A stretch of 64,000 bases of DNA from Polytrichum commune (Eukaryota > Streptophyta > Polytrichopsida > Polytrichales > Polytrichaceae), in contig OX485804.1 in assembly GCA_950295325.1 (NCBI GenBank), positions 60,108,533-60,172,532 on the forward strand, read 5' to 3'. Below, one piece after another: positions 47,622 to 58,559 of this stretch. The notes below the pieces were generated by a model that saw nothing but the letters and a program-made list of their open reading frames with translations, had not been told where the DNA came from and searched no databases. Numbering within the stretch: position 1 is the stretch's first letter; the number at the start of each line of letters is the position of its first letter. The translations under genes and the position numbers were made by a program.

Positions 47622-48556
47622 GCAGTGGGGTTATGCACCACGGGGATCCACAATTTGTGAAAAGAATGTATGTTTATGATGGGCCACCGTTACAAAATGA
47701 ATAGCATTCAACCTGAGTATTCTTCATTCTGCACGGATGAACCAACAATTGGGCTGGACCCATCTTCAATGAACTAATTTTAATCAAAGTATTGAAATAA
47801 AAAAACCCTTGCAATCGATATGCATGTAAATGCCATGCTTGGAACTTTGCACCAAAGCCAACCTAGTGAGAGAATCAAGACCAACATCCATGGCCATTAC
47901 AATAAGACTAGGCCTACCCCTCCCCCTTTAGAACTCTCCTTTTAGAAAAGGTACATAGGGAATAAGCTTAGTACTCTTACATCAAGCGAACCATTATTAT
48001 CGATCTACATGTGATAATTTAGTAATTGTATTTTTCATCTTAGGCGAGGTTGATAAATATCCAACAATGTATACGAGCAAGACTTCCAACCTTGGCCCAT
48101 TGCTAATCACACGCCATTGAAGTCAACTACGGCAAACCACTACATAGTTTATACTATTAAGTGTACCCTACACTATTTGCAAAGGGCCTAAACTAGATGG
48201 CTAGAGATCTCAAAGTGTCACGCCCGCTAAATGACAATATGATACTATTTGACCACATAAATAAGAATTGAAAGTGGAAATCGTTTACATCTTAACATTT
48301 AGCGTAGCACAGTGGGATACTTGAAATGATAGTTTTGCATTTTAATATGCAAGGGGGAGATATTATCAAGCATGTTATCGAAGATATTATCACTACAAAG
48401 GCAAGTGGCACGGGTTTTCAATTATAACATTCAAGAGGAAGATATGATTGAGGATGCTAATGCCAAGTGTCATTTTTGCATACCTTAAGTCATTTTATAG
48501 ACCATTATGTAGCATAGGCATACACCTCGTAACACTTTTAAACACAGTGATCGGGG
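47622..48556. other. Intergenic sequence
   Basis: No gene or termini recognised. Confidence 0.35.
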
Positions 48557-48750
48557 AGATTTTTGGACATAATTGATTGAGATCCTAGTGTTTGCAAGTC
48601 CAACCAATTACATGTTGCCATCCTTCGGTTTTCCTTTATATTCATCTAAAATTATCGGTTATTTTCATGCAGTCTTGAACTTTCAACTGGTCATTTCTCA
48701 AACTCAACTGGTTCATCTGTAACTAACTGCCGGTTCTCCCCGATCATAGG
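48557..48750 (+). repeat. 'Core-69' repeat family, single copy B
   Basis: Shows ATAATTGATTGAGATCCTAG, CAACCAATTACATGTTG, then TTTCAACTGG, TTTCTCAAACTCAACTGG and TTCATCTGTAACTAA. It ends at GGTTCTCCCCGATCATAGG. Confidence 0.7.
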
Positions 48751-49104
48751 TCGAACAAACTCATCTGAAGAGATTAGCAAGCGCAGTTGAATGCCAAGTG
48801 TTACGAGGTAACACTAATGACACAGTCGTTGATCATTAGTGTAACCTAACAAGAAAACGGTAGAACCGTGAGGCTTTGTCTTTTATTATGAAAGATTATA
48901 ATTGTAGTTGTCCACTTTGCTCATGCCAATTCATAGCTATTCACTATACCAAACCTTTCTTGGATTTTGTGCACCTTCTTCTTAAATACAGGTCAAGGAT
49001 TGAAGCTACTCATTTATCACCCAAAAATTTTAAAATAAATAATCAAGAACTACCGAAATAACTATAGTTAACTAGATTTCTTTCAATGCATTTTAGGGAG
49101 CACT

Positions 49105-49126
49105 TATATATATATATATATATATA
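49105..49126. repeat. (TA)n microsatellite
   Basis: Eleven TA units. A minus-strand 150-codon frame ends in it. That frame (49556-49104) has no recognised domain and I do not call it. Confidence 0.9.
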
Positions 49127-49651
49127 AACTATAGTTAACATCCACATTACATAAAGTGGACCAAAAATAACAAGAACAAGTAACGTCCAAGTGTGAACAC
49201 AAAGTGGTTAGGAAATTTGCTCTTGAAACGAAGAAGTTGATGCATAGACTCTGTCCTACAGACAGAGCCAACAAACGCCTCTTCGTTATAGGGTTAAGTG
49301 ACACTATTACGCATGTGACACTAGATACCATATGCTTGGGTCTTCCTACGTGTGAATAAAACATCAACACATAAAGGGAAGGGATTCTCAACTGGCAACC
49401 ACAGCTGTGAGTGAGAGAGACAAAACTTATGGAACTGACAAGTGAGTGTGGCCTTTTGATGGGGAATTTCATCTGCTTCAATAATAGTTTCCAAGCATGA
49501 ATCCTATGTATCGGAATTTCACAAATTCCTCCTAGACATGTTCTACAAAGACACATTTGCGAAAGTGAACTTCAAAATGACCTACCAATTAATTAACTTA
49601 GTGAGAGAGCGGTTGACTTGGAGGTCAAATCTTGTTAGAGATAGTGGGAGG

Positions 49652-49669
49652 ATATATATATATATATAG
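49652..49669. repeat. (TA)n microsatellite
   Basis: Nine TA units followed by GATAGA. Confidence 0.9.
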
Positions 49670-50054
49670 ATAGAAGGGTAAACCGAGGTTCCACTTACTT
49701 AGGATAATGTTATGAAAATTGGACATCAATTAATTAAGATCTTCTTGTCATAGGAACGCACGTTGATTGGATGTCAACGCATTTGTAGTTTGTAACTTCT
49801 GACCGGGATCAGCTCGACTCCTTGCCCGAGTAAAAATGACAAGGGCTGAGGATAGCCAATGACATATAGGAATTGGAGCCTTCGGGCGGGCATATATATA
49901 GTGTGAAGCACTGTGTATGTTTGACGAATTTCATTTGATGTTCAACTTCAAATCCAAAGTGTCACATGACGTTTTCAAAAACGAAAATGAATGTCAATTG
50001 GCATCTACATATTCTTCTAAAATGTCACCTCAGTGTCACATGCCTAGTAGTACG

Positions 50055-50230
50055 TGTCGTTTCAATTTCCAAAGTGCCAATTGACGTGTGATTTTTTTTC
50101 TTTTCTTCAAAAGGTACACTAGATGTCAAAATCTAAATTGTGTGTGCCAATTGACGTGCAGTTTATTTTCGTGCAAGTTCTTGCGTGTCAAATGTCCAAC
50201 ACTTGCGAAAACTTTGTCAAAAACACACAA
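50055..50230 (+). repeat. 'CAATTGACGTG' repeat, copy 1 (partner inside the hAT element at 63380-63535)
   Basis: Two CAATTGACGTG words about 60 bp apart, then TTTTCGTGCAAGTTCTTGCG, TGTCAAA and ACTTGCGAAAACTTTGTCAA. The same order and spacing occur at 63380-63535. A third variant word (GTCAATTGGCATCT) is at 49990. It is followed here by four AAAGTCC-type units (50248-50277). Confidence 0.7.
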
Positions 50231-50610
50231 TGGTGTGAAGCCTCCAAAGGCCAAAGTCCAAAGTCCAAAGTCCAAACCCAAAAGAGCATCCCACTTTATT
50301 CCCTGCCCAAAACAACCCCTCCAATCGAATGACCAAGATTTTGTCAATTTTTTTCAAAAATTTATGGAAAAGAATCGATGGCCTCTCGACCATACTTTGG
50401 GTTTCCAATCTTGTCCGGCCCAAACTTCCTTTGAGAGTCCGTCGCCTTGGTCAAAAAGTATTGCCATGTAGGCATTTTGGAGAATGACGGCCTTTGGACT
50501 TTGGTCTTAGTGTGAAGGGTCGAGAGGCTGGATTCTTGGTTTCTTGCAATTTGATTGGTGGAAATCGATGGCCTCTCAACCTTCGGCCATAGTGTGAAGC
50601 GGCCCTTAGT
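50231..50610. repeat. Tourist-like MITE fragment
   Basis: The right end GGCCATAGTGTGAAGCGGCCC (about 50586-50606) followed by TTA resembles the inverted ends of the 47.4- and 57-kb MITEs. Inside, GGCCTCTCGACC and GGCCTCTCAACC recur about 190 bp apart, and a TAGTGTGAAGGGTCGAGAGG block looks like an older internal end. The left boundary cannot be set. The 127-codon plus-strand frame over 50088-50471 is unlikely to be a gene. Confidence 0.45.
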
Positions 50611-50829
50611 ATGGGTTCCTAATCAGAGTTATGCAATGCTCTAACTATAATTATGTGATGTGAATGTAATATTTTTTACCAAGAAAAGTCATTTATATTC
50701 TATAACGTCCAAACAACCTATTGAGCTTTTAATTGTAAAAGTTGAACTCATGCGTAAGAAGTTATTGCATTGCGTGACTCCCGAAAAGTAACACACACTA
50801 ATTGGGATGATCAATGTAGTGATCTAATT

Positions 50830-51000
50830 TCGTGTGGCATCCAAAAAGATGTGCCACACTAAATCGAGTGGTCTTCATGATTTCGACATGTGGCACCAAG
50901 TGGCATTTGATCTTTGGTTTAATTGATGCCCAGTGATTGCAAGACACTTAGTGTGGGTTGGGGTTGAATAGTGTGGGCCACACTATCTTGTTAAACAACT
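50830..51000 (+). repeat. Dispersed repeat, copy 2 (partner at 10420-10575)
   Basis: Holds GAGTGGTCTTCATGA, GTGGCACCAAGTGGCA, TTGCAAGACACTTAGTGTGG and GAATAGTGTGGGCCACACT. The final part is a short palindrome (AGTGTGGGCCACACT), which could be the end of a TIR element. Confidence 0.55.
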
Positions 51001-52059
51001 TATCCCTCTCAATGTTTTGGATATTCTTATTGTAACTTCGCTTCCGGGGTTAAACATTGGGGTTTCTAGTCAATTTTCTAGATGTTTTCAAGACCCAAGA
51101 TATACAATGTTTCGGCCTTCCATGTGGTACACTAACTTTCCCTATTGGTGTGAGCTGAATCCTAATGTGGGAACCTATAATTGTCTAGTTAAGGTGGACA
51201 AAATCTGAGCCCAAAACTCAAGGTCTTCCCCTAAGTATGGAGACTTCCAACCAACACATTAAGTATCGGTCGCGTGATAATAGTAGCAAAAAAACAAATG
51301 AGCCACCCACACCAATTTTGAGCTAGAGAGATATTGTGGGTTCTAGGAAAGCTTTACCTCATGGAAGTGTTTTACTGACTTGAAGCTAAAAAATTTTACA
51401 CAAAAAGTGGCATTACGAAAAAAAATCCTAAAATATCCCAGCATGGTTAAGTTGCGATAATGGACTTGTTAAAAATGGACTTGTTATTACTAGAGCTCCT
51501 TTGTCCAAAGTGGTTGAGTTTACATAGACACCACAAAACTCTTAGCAACCGCCGAGAGAATGGTGTCATATTTCATGCCATAGTGACATGCATGATGGAT
51601 TGAACCCAAACATCACATTCATCGCAAGTTGATGCTCCCTTCCTCTCAAAGAAGGTGGTCCCTTCTACTGAGATCATGTTCACACAATCTCAATGCAAAT
51701 TCATGTAAACCCTTATCGCCAATCTACAGGGGAGTTTTAACAAATTACGCTTCCACGCGCTCTCGTTTTCACCAATTTAGAGGTGTTCTCTCCCCCTTAA
51801 AACCTCATGCCCTTCAAATACTCAGTTTTTGAAGGATTGAGTGACAACTCCTCTATAAAAGAATCCAAATGTCAATATTTACAAACTTTGACCAAATAGA
51901 ATCTAGCTTCAACTATTTCTACACAAGGCCTTGTGTATTGTAAGATTTTAGTTTTGATCATGACCCATAATTTACAAAGCTTATACAGAGTGAATATGTG
52001 GGACACGGAAGCAGACTACTCCCCTCTCTAAAGTAGTGTTACCCAATTTAGCGCCGAGA
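51001..52059. other. Intergenic sequence
   Basis: No gene or element is supported. Confidence 0.35.
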
Positions 52060-52360
52060 TGGGTCTTAAGTGGCTCATTTTCTTAATCTGACCCCTATAT
52101 TTGATTTGTAGGTGTTTCAACGAACACCAAAGAGCAAACATCATAACGATGCATGTTTAAAAGAGACTGGACTATATCTTCAACTATTAACAACCACTCT
52201 ACATTCAATAATGAACACAATCAGAATGACCTATGCATCTAGAAAAACAATCAACAAACATGCGCTTCCAATAACCATTACTAAATCAGGGGAGGTCCGA
52301 TTTGCAATCTGATTTTTGCAACTATGTCATTGTAGATTTGTTAATGCGCCACGAGTTTTG
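52060..52360 (+). repeat. Dispersed repeat 'TTTAAAAGAGA' family, copy 2
   Basis: Its 5' part (CTTAAGTGGCTCATTTTC) matches about 32700, and its 3' part (TTTAAAAGAGACTGGACTAT) matches 20740. The copies at 20.7 and 32.7 kb are therefore different fragments of one longer element. Confidence 0.5.
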
Positions 52361-52558
52361 GTCATGGAAATGTATTCGGTGGGAGTTGAAGAACACGAAG
52401 AAAAAAACAACCCAAGTGGCACCCCACCCACACACGTTAGAACGTGTGAGCAAGCATGCTCGTACCCATTGCTTTGGCTTCTTCGGCACTGCAAGTGTGA
52501 GATTGGATGCAGGGCATCTGAGAGGAGTAAAAGAAACTCTTGTTATCGTATCATATTT

Positions 52559-52572
52559 GGGGGGGGGGGGGG
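52559..52572. repeat. Poly-G run, 14 nt
   Basis: Fourteen G, then TGGGGG. It lies 280 bp from a C13 run at 52854 on the same strand, so the flanks could form a stem. A 151-codon plus-strand frame (52302-52757) runs through it and is rejected as a gene. Confidence 0.95.
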
Positions 52573-52853
52573 TGGGGGTTTGGATGTTTTCGAGTGAGGT
52601 CCAGGGTTCTTTAGCCCTTTGTTCTCGTTTAATAACCGAAGTCGTTATCTTTGCTTCTTTTGTTGGGCCCCCAGAAAGAGAAATAACAACCACTCCCGTA
52701 ATGCCATGTGGGCGGGCCCCCGGCCTGCACCCTGGAGCGGATCTTGTTTTCCGGTAGTGGCCGGAACTGGGGACCGCCGACTATTGTTGTTGTTTTCTTC
52801 TTCTTTGCAAATCCACAATAATTACACTGGCCATTGAATTCACCGGCACTCCA

Positions 52854-52866
52854 CCCCCCCCCCCCC
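52854..52866. repeat. Poly-C run, 13 nt
   Basis: Thirteen C followed by ACCCACATACACACAA. Confidence 0.95.
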
Positions 52867-53059
52867 ACCCACATACACACAAAAGGATGAACAACTTCAC
52901 AAAGTTGTTCTAGAGGTTGAATTATTGCACGAGAGCAAGTCCAATCGTTCCTGGATCTGCATCTACATCTGAAAATGAAAAGTGGTCTCTGTCCAGGATG
53001 CACCTGCAGACCCGGGCAAAACTCCCACTCATCCTGTGTTGTTTGTTTCACTAACTTAT

Positions 53060-53350
53060 TGAGTTTCTTCTAAAAAGATCGGTGATGTTTTTGAAGTCAT
53101 GAACTTCAATCGGTTATTGCTCAAACTCGTCCGGTTCATTTGTGGTGGCCAATTTTCTAAAGTCTCAAACCTCGACCGCTTATTTCTCAAATTCTTCCCG
53201 TTCATTTGTAACTAGTAGTTTTCCTCAAGTCTCAAACCTCGACCGCTTATTTCTCAAACAAACAAATCCGGTACATCTGTAACTAGTATTTTTCATGAAA
53301 ACCCTCAACCTCAACCAATTATTTCTCAAACACATCCAGTTCATGTAGAT
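53060..53350 (+). repeat. 'Core-69' family expanded in tandem, about four units
   Basis: Four head-to-tail units begin near 53060, 53151, 53219 and 53289, giving a period of about 69 bp. Each carries ACCTC(A/G)ACC or ACTTCAATC, then G(C/G)TTATT.CTCAAA, then CCGGTTCAT or a variant, with GTAACTAGTA at two junctions. Elsewhere in the window the same core occurs singly. Confidence 0.8.
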
Positions 53351-53957
53351 TTGCCTATCATTCACTAGGAAGGTAAACTATTGACTCTTATCTTCTAAAA
53401 GACTGAAATCATGTTTTTTCATCCTATATGATAGAAGGCTCCCTCCATATCTCGACGTGATGCATGGACTTCAACAATTCTTGTATAAAATCTCATCCGA
53501 TTTGAAATTATATAGCAGTGAGTGGGCCACTTCCCTGCATCCCCATTTACATTGCGGATGTAAAAGTGCGTTCGTAAAAGTGACCTTGCCCTAAGAATGA
53601 TAAAGTGTTAACATTATATGATTGATGTTGATAGTCGTATTGTTTGTTATCGTTGTGTATGATGTGGCATGTTGTGATATTAAGAAGTAAATCATAACGT
53701 AAGATTAGTACATATCATAGACGATGATTACATTGTGTACCACCCTTTGGAAGGTTGTGATGAAATCGCGAGAGGGGAAGAATACAACCACTTGAGAGAT
53801 GGACCCCAAAACGCCGGAACCACCAACGGAGAGTCGGAATCAAAGAGAGTCCCAATTGTTTACTCCAAACACGGAGTAGCATCAAACTCATCAAGAATAC
53901 TTTAGTAAGCCGTTGGCAAAATGAAATGTTCACGATTTCCTTCGTGATTAGCCCTAG
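53351..53957. other. Intergenic sequence
   Basis: No gene or element is supported. Confidence 0.35.
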
Positions 53958-53960
53958 CTA

Positions 53961-54281
53961 CACTAAATAGGTAGATTAGTGTTGGAAACACTAATAGTCG
54001 ACGAAAACGCTAAATGTAAATTGTCTCTATAGTGTTAGAACACTAAATGTCAACTCTAACACTATTTGTACCAAGTAGTAACTTTAAATATTTACATGAG
54101 CGCATTTAGTGTTAGATGATATTTTGTAAATCTTGGAATGAAGAATTGAAGGAAGAAGAATATGAGAACCTCGTAAAAGGTATAATTTGTTCAAACCCTA
54201 TTCAAACACTAATTGTAATATCAGTTGAAAATTAGTGTTTTAGGTAACTATTGCATCTAACACTAATCTACCTATTTAGTG
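53961..54281. mobile_element. MITE with perfect 26-bp inverted repeats, TA-flanked
   Basis: The arms at 53958-53983 and 54259-54284 are exact inverted repeats (CTACACTAAATAGG then TAGATTAGTGTT), including the flanking TA. Taking CACTAAATAGG as the true terminus gives a 321-bp element flanked by TA on both sides, as for Tc1/mariner-type MITEs. The CACTA start also recalls CACTA elements, but a 3-bp target duplication is not present. AGTGTTAG and CACTAAAT words recur inside. Perfect arms suggest a fairly recent insertion compared with its neighbours. Non-coding. Confidence 0.85.
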
Positions 54282-54284
54282 TAG

Positions 54285-54604
54285 TATGTCAACGGAACTT
54301 ACCATAGTCAATTACTAGGGCATCCCATATAGATGCATCTTTTGTACGGGCCACCTGACATAACAACAAACAAGTTCATAAATCTCCCCCCAAGAAGGCG
54401 AGAGGGAATTACTGTATTAACGTACCTCTTTTTTTATCCAACTAAGAATTTACGAAATAGTATGAAATCTAGATGTTGCTTTACTAAGTTGATTTGATAC
54501 CGTTATTCGATTTGAGGACCTCAAATTAGTCTAGTCTAATGCATTCGAGGAGATAGTTCAACTACAAACATCTAGGGGACCGAGTTTTTTAATCTAGGGG
54601 GATG
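54285..54604. other. Spacer between two transposons
   Basis: About 320 bp of ordinary A/T-rich sequence between the TA-flanked MITE and the hAT element. Nothing else is visible. Confidence 0.4.
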
Positions 54605-54835
54605 AGAGGCACCAGTGTTCAAGATTGAAGCCCTCATATGAGTTTCATTTTGAAGGGCTCTAAAATTTGAGCCCTTCGGTTGAAGGGCTAGTTCAAATTC
54701 AAGACGTCAATTCAGTAATATAGAAATAAAATATAAAAAAACTCATATTAAACTTATGCATGATTTATATGGTGCATGCTTCCAATACAATGTGAAGAAT
54801 TAAGAATCAACCATCTAACTCCACCATCTAACTCT

Positions 54836-55037
54836 ACAAACCTTTAAATTTGTAGACCCAAATCAACATTGATTTCACATTGATTGAATCACATCACACT
54901 ACAACATTGACTCAATGCTTACCAAAGAAAGGGTTGGATTCCAATCTTTTGCAAGACCTAAAAAGTTGAATTCCAAGTCAAATCGATGTTGAATGAATCA
55001 TTTGCTAGGTGTTGAGGTTGTCACTGTAGCGACCTCC
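54836..55037 (+). repeat. 202-bp direct repeat inside the hAT element, copy 1
   Basis: Copy 2 is 55191-55392, an exact offset of 355 bp, with about four substitutions between them (near 98% identity). The two are separated by 153 bp of unrelated sequence (55038-55190). Confidence 0.9.
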
Positions 55038-55190
55038 ACGACTGTGCTTCCTTCCCCTAATGCACTCGCAGCTACAATTGCACTAATTGATGATCCTTTC
55101 AGAACCCCACCATCATGCTCCACCACTACCAGTGTGCTGGCCTTCACCCCACAAAAAACATTCATTCGTGATTAGCCTGTGAATTACATC

Positions 55191-55392
55191 ACAAACCTTT
55201 AAATTTGTAGACCCAAATCAGCACTGATTTCACATTGATTGAATCACATCACACTACAACACTGACTCAATGCTTACCAAAGAAAGGGTTGGATTCCAAT
55301 CTTTTGCAAGACCTAAAAAGTTGAATTCCAAGTCAGATCGATGTTGAATGAATCATTTGCTAGGTGTTGAGGTTGTCACTGTAGCGACCTCC
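55191..55392 (+). repeat. 202-bp direct repeat inside the hAT element, copy 2
   Basis: Starts ACAAACCTTTAAATTTGTAG and ends GTAGCGACCTCC. It is directly followed by a second TCACTGTAGCG word that leads into the 18-bp palindrome. Confidence 0.9.
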
Positions 55393-55569
55393 TCGTCACT
55401 GTAGCGCTACAGTGTTGACGGGTGTAAAAATTTTGAGGACGTCAAGTGAAGTTTTCATTTTGAGTTTGGGGTTGCATTTTGAAGGGTTGTTTTGAGAGAG
55501 GTATATTTTGAAGGGCCAAATCGCGTTTGAAGGGCATTGAAGACTTCAATCTTGAACACTGAGAGGCAC

Positions 55570-56913
55570 GCTTGTTATGCGTATTGTAACAATAGTCTCT
55601 TAGCCTTCTAGAGGATCCATAAAATAGGAACACATGCGGCAGTAGAACCAAATCACAATTGAATTCTTCGTCTAGGCAAGGGGTCCCATGGACGTCACCG
55701 GTCCACCGGTGCTCTTTTGGAAAGGCATGGGGGAGTTGTGAGCCACCGGTGGTGGTGCTACAATGGGGACAAAAAGAGGATACTAATGTTGTTGAGCATT
55801 TGGAAATCACATATGGCACATGGGGACACCGTTTCTTTTATGGTGAGGCGTGTAAGTTAATGCACCAAGCTAAGCTTCGGGAGCACTAACCTTCACCAAC
55901 ATCGGTGGAAAGAACCGGTAATCTCTTCAAAATCCAAGGCTGGGAGGGCCGGTCCGGTGGACATCGGGTCATTGGCATTACGAATGGACACTTTATTCAC
56001 GCCAGCCCCTTGCAAAAAGGGATTGGAGTTTCTATCTATCCGGGAGGGCCGTGTATGTTATTGCTAAGCTGAAACGTATAATAAAGTAATTCAAAAGTAA
56101 CCTTCGAGTCGACATACTCGCATCATTCACTGATTTGGGATACTTCACGAGCCAACAACAACAACAACAACAACAATGAAGCTTCTCATCAATTCCCCCT
56201 TTTTTGTTTGACAATTTTTTGAGAACGCCGAAATGGTGACAATCATTGGACCGTTGAAGCCATGTACAAATGACATTGCATATTTGCATCCAAACATGGT
56301 GGGTCAATATTCATCCAATAATGTGTAGTTTAATGCAAGTTTTACGATATTTTCCAAGATGTTTGTGATGATTCTGTCCGTTGAAAAATGATATTATATT
56401 CAAGTATTATGTAACCTTTTATTTTGTTCCGCCTCACAACAATACGACTGCTAGCTCCTCGTGCCCTCATAGTGGGGTTAATCATTTTTTGCCCTTTCCC
56501 TTGGCACCATGTGAGAGAGAAAGGCATAGGAGCGTAGAGAGGCAGGCTGGCTTCAAGCAAACCCTTTTTGTTAGTACTCCTGAATGCATTGCCACGTAGG
56601 TGACACATCATGACATTGTATGCTTCAATTGGCACTATATATTTCTTTTAATGGGCCGGGAGCGACTTGGGCCAATCAAACTCCCTTTGACCTTTAAATG
56701 CCACCCAACGCATGCAATCCAATTTCCTTCCTATTGACGTGGAAGGTCATAAGGGAGCATTGGGTGGGAGTTGAAGAAGCCGTGATGATTTCAAGCTCTT
56801 GTCTCAACTCTACTAGGCTCATTCAACCCTCATTTGCACCCGCATGGCCCACCGGAAACCTTCGACCTCCAACCTCCGGTAAGCTAAGCTTCATATGGAC
56901 CATGGGAACTTAG
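55570..56913. other. Intergenic sequence, partly GC-richer
   Basis: 55640-55990 is less A/T-rich and has several CCGGT words (CACCGGTCCACCGGTG near 55697). A 76-codon plus-strand frame (55659-55889) starts at TTG and has no domain. A CAA repeat (TTG on the minus strand) is at 56154-56176. Nothing here is called a gene. Confidence 0.35.
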
Positions 56914-57409
56914 AGCCAAGAGCCGTGACCATGAAATTGTGAGAGCCCAAAAGAAAGTGTCCAAAGGCCGTCCCAACACACCTCCCAAACCACGTAGTGT
57001 GGCCACGCACCCTCGAGTGTAGTGTGAAGCCATATGTGACCGGGTGCTCAACCAAATGCTATTTCAATGAATTTCTATTCATGCGGGTCCTCACACGTGG
57101 TAAGCTAGAATAAACCAACGGTTGAGTTGAACGTTCAGAGGGCCATGGTCTCCCGGTTTTGTGTCAGGCCTACCTCCAAGGGGTGGTTTTTGGAAAATAG
57201 TCCAAGTGACCATGAAACATGATGCTTTTGATGCCATGTAGGAAGGAATCCATGTAGACGTAACATCCATCTTCTTGCATTCACATACTCCGTTGGTCCC
57301 TCAAGCGTAGTGTGAAGTAGCAAACTTGGACCGGCTCCGCCTTTTCCACCAATGAGAGTGCTTGAAATGTAATGGTCATGGGTTCTCAGTCTTGTGTGTG
57401 AAGTGGCCC
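56914..57409. mobile_element. Harbinger-like MITE, inverted copy of the 17.9-kb element
   Basis: It aligns to the reverse complement of 17928-18434 over almost its full length. Shared blocks are GTGACCATGAAATTGTGAGAG, split as GTGACCATGAAA and TTGTGAGAG, then AAAGAAAGTGTCCAAAGGCC, CCATGGTCTCCC, and TGAGAGTGCTTGAA. The right end is intact (inverse GGGCCACTTCACACAC) and followed by TTA. TTA also precedes the left end, but the terminal 15-20 bp there are altered or lost. Confidence 0.75.
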
Positions 57410-57469
57410 TTATTGCCCGAGTTCATACCAACAACCACCGCATCACTAACAACACTATATATTATTTGT

Positions 57470-57625
57470 ATTTAGTGCCATCAAATTCTACTTGTGTCTT
57501 GCTCAATAACATCAATTGTAAAGCCAACGTTATTTGTCACCCCTTGTAAACACAAAATTAAAATGTTGTGAATCATGTCACTTACGAAGTGATTTTCATC
57601 CAAATTCCAATCACCCATGGCAATG
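57470..57625 (-). repeat. Dispersed repeat 'GTGTCATATGG' family, inverted partial copy
   Basis: The reverse complement shows GATGAAAATCACTTCGTAAG, ACAAATAACGTTGG and TTGAGCAAGACA in the same order as 24610-24775. It lacks the C14A10 tract of that copy. Confidence 0.6.
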
Positions 57626-57783
57626 TTGTAATACCGATGCCGAATACACCAAACCTTGTTTCAATGACTAAGGGCTTGGGCACCGGATCTATTAGTATAC
57701 CGTGGTATTACAACGCAATGAGAACTTGAAGGTTACGATTGCTAACATGTGGGCATGCTAAGTACTTTCCTAGAATTTTCACT

Positions 57784-57797
57784 CCCCCCCCCCCCCC
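57784..57797. repeat. Poly-C run, 14 nt
   Basis: Fourteen C followed by TCCCC in non-coding sequence. Confidence 0.95.
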
Positions 57798-58309
57798 TCC
57801 CCAACTCAATTATAGTTGGGGCCGGAGGGTGATGGAATGAAGTAACCTTTTCCAACCACCCATGTGAAATGCCAAAGGGCTTTTTGTACTTGGCAGAAAT
57901 ATGTGTGTAGGCTAGCTTGACAATTGAATGTGTAAGAAAAAAACAATCCTAGCTAGCTAGGTATTCTTCAAGCTCCCTCCCAGTCCACGTCTCATAATGA
58001 TTTTTATTCGGAGATGCAAAGCAAGGTCACTTGAAACTACTAGACCTCCTTTTCTTTCTTTCTTTATATATATATATATTTGTCCTTTGATTTATTCCTC
58101 CACCACGACTAGCTCCGGCTGCGGGTTTTAATTTTCGGTTATGATGATAGAGCTCACCCTCAACAAAGGGCAGGAGCATGCGGGCAAAAAGGTACTTCAT
58201 TCATGCATGCTTTGTCAGGAGTCGATCGCTCTATATGATTCATTTTTTTCCATCTAAATTTATGAGAAGCTCTTCTACATTATACGAAGTTAGAAACGTG
58301 TGTGTCAGT

Positions 58310-58536
58310 GCCCAGGAAGTTTTAGGGCATAATAGTTGGTCAACATCCTCGTCATTCCAAATCCAGCCAGCGACACGTTGACATCTTCCGGTTTTGCTTT
58401 CATTCATTGGGGTATATTCCTTCAATAGATTCCCCTAGAATGGTTGGTAATTGTCCGGAAGTTTCCAACTTCAACCGCTTATTTCTCAAACTCAATTAGT
58501 TGATTTGGAACTGACCACCGGTTCTTCCTGGACATA
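58310..58536 (+). repeat. 'Core-69' repeat family, single copy C
   Basis: GGGCATAATAGTTGGTCAAC, TTCCGGTTTTGC, AGAATGGTTGGTAATT, AACTTCAACCGCTTATTTCT, AACTCAATTAG and CCGGTTCTTCCTGGACATAG follow the family order. A GT microsatellite begins just after it. Confidence 0.65.
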
Positions 58537-58539
58537 GAT

Positions 58540-58559
58540 GTGTGTGTGTGTGTGCGCGC
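58540..58559. repeat. (GT)n microsatellite
   Basis: About eight GT units ending GCGCGCC. Confidence 0.9.

Larger units (their letters stand above)
54613..55561. mobile_element. Non-autonomous hAT element, 949 bp, with exact 8-bp target duplication
   Basis: Both ends are the 18-bp perfect inverted repeat CAGTGTTCAAGATTGAAG. Exact 8-bp copies of AGAGGCAC flank it at 54605-54612 and 55562-55569, the hAT target-site signature. Subterminal GAAGGGC/GCCCTTC words repeat at both ends, as expected of transposase-binding sites. There is no transposase. The interior is dominated by a 202-bp direct repeat. A perfect 18-bp palindrome CACTGTAGCGCTACAGTG lies near 55397-55414. An exact duplication and perfect TIR suggest a young insertion. 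Confidence 0.9.

Noticed and set aside
49104-49556. 150-codon minus-strand frame
   Set aside because: Cys/Ser-rich without known motif, ends inside a TA microsatellite, no splice or context support.
52302-52757. 151-codon plus-strand frame through a poly-G run
   Set aside because: Overlapping frames are open on both strands, there is no domain, and part derives from a dispersed repeat and a homopolymer.
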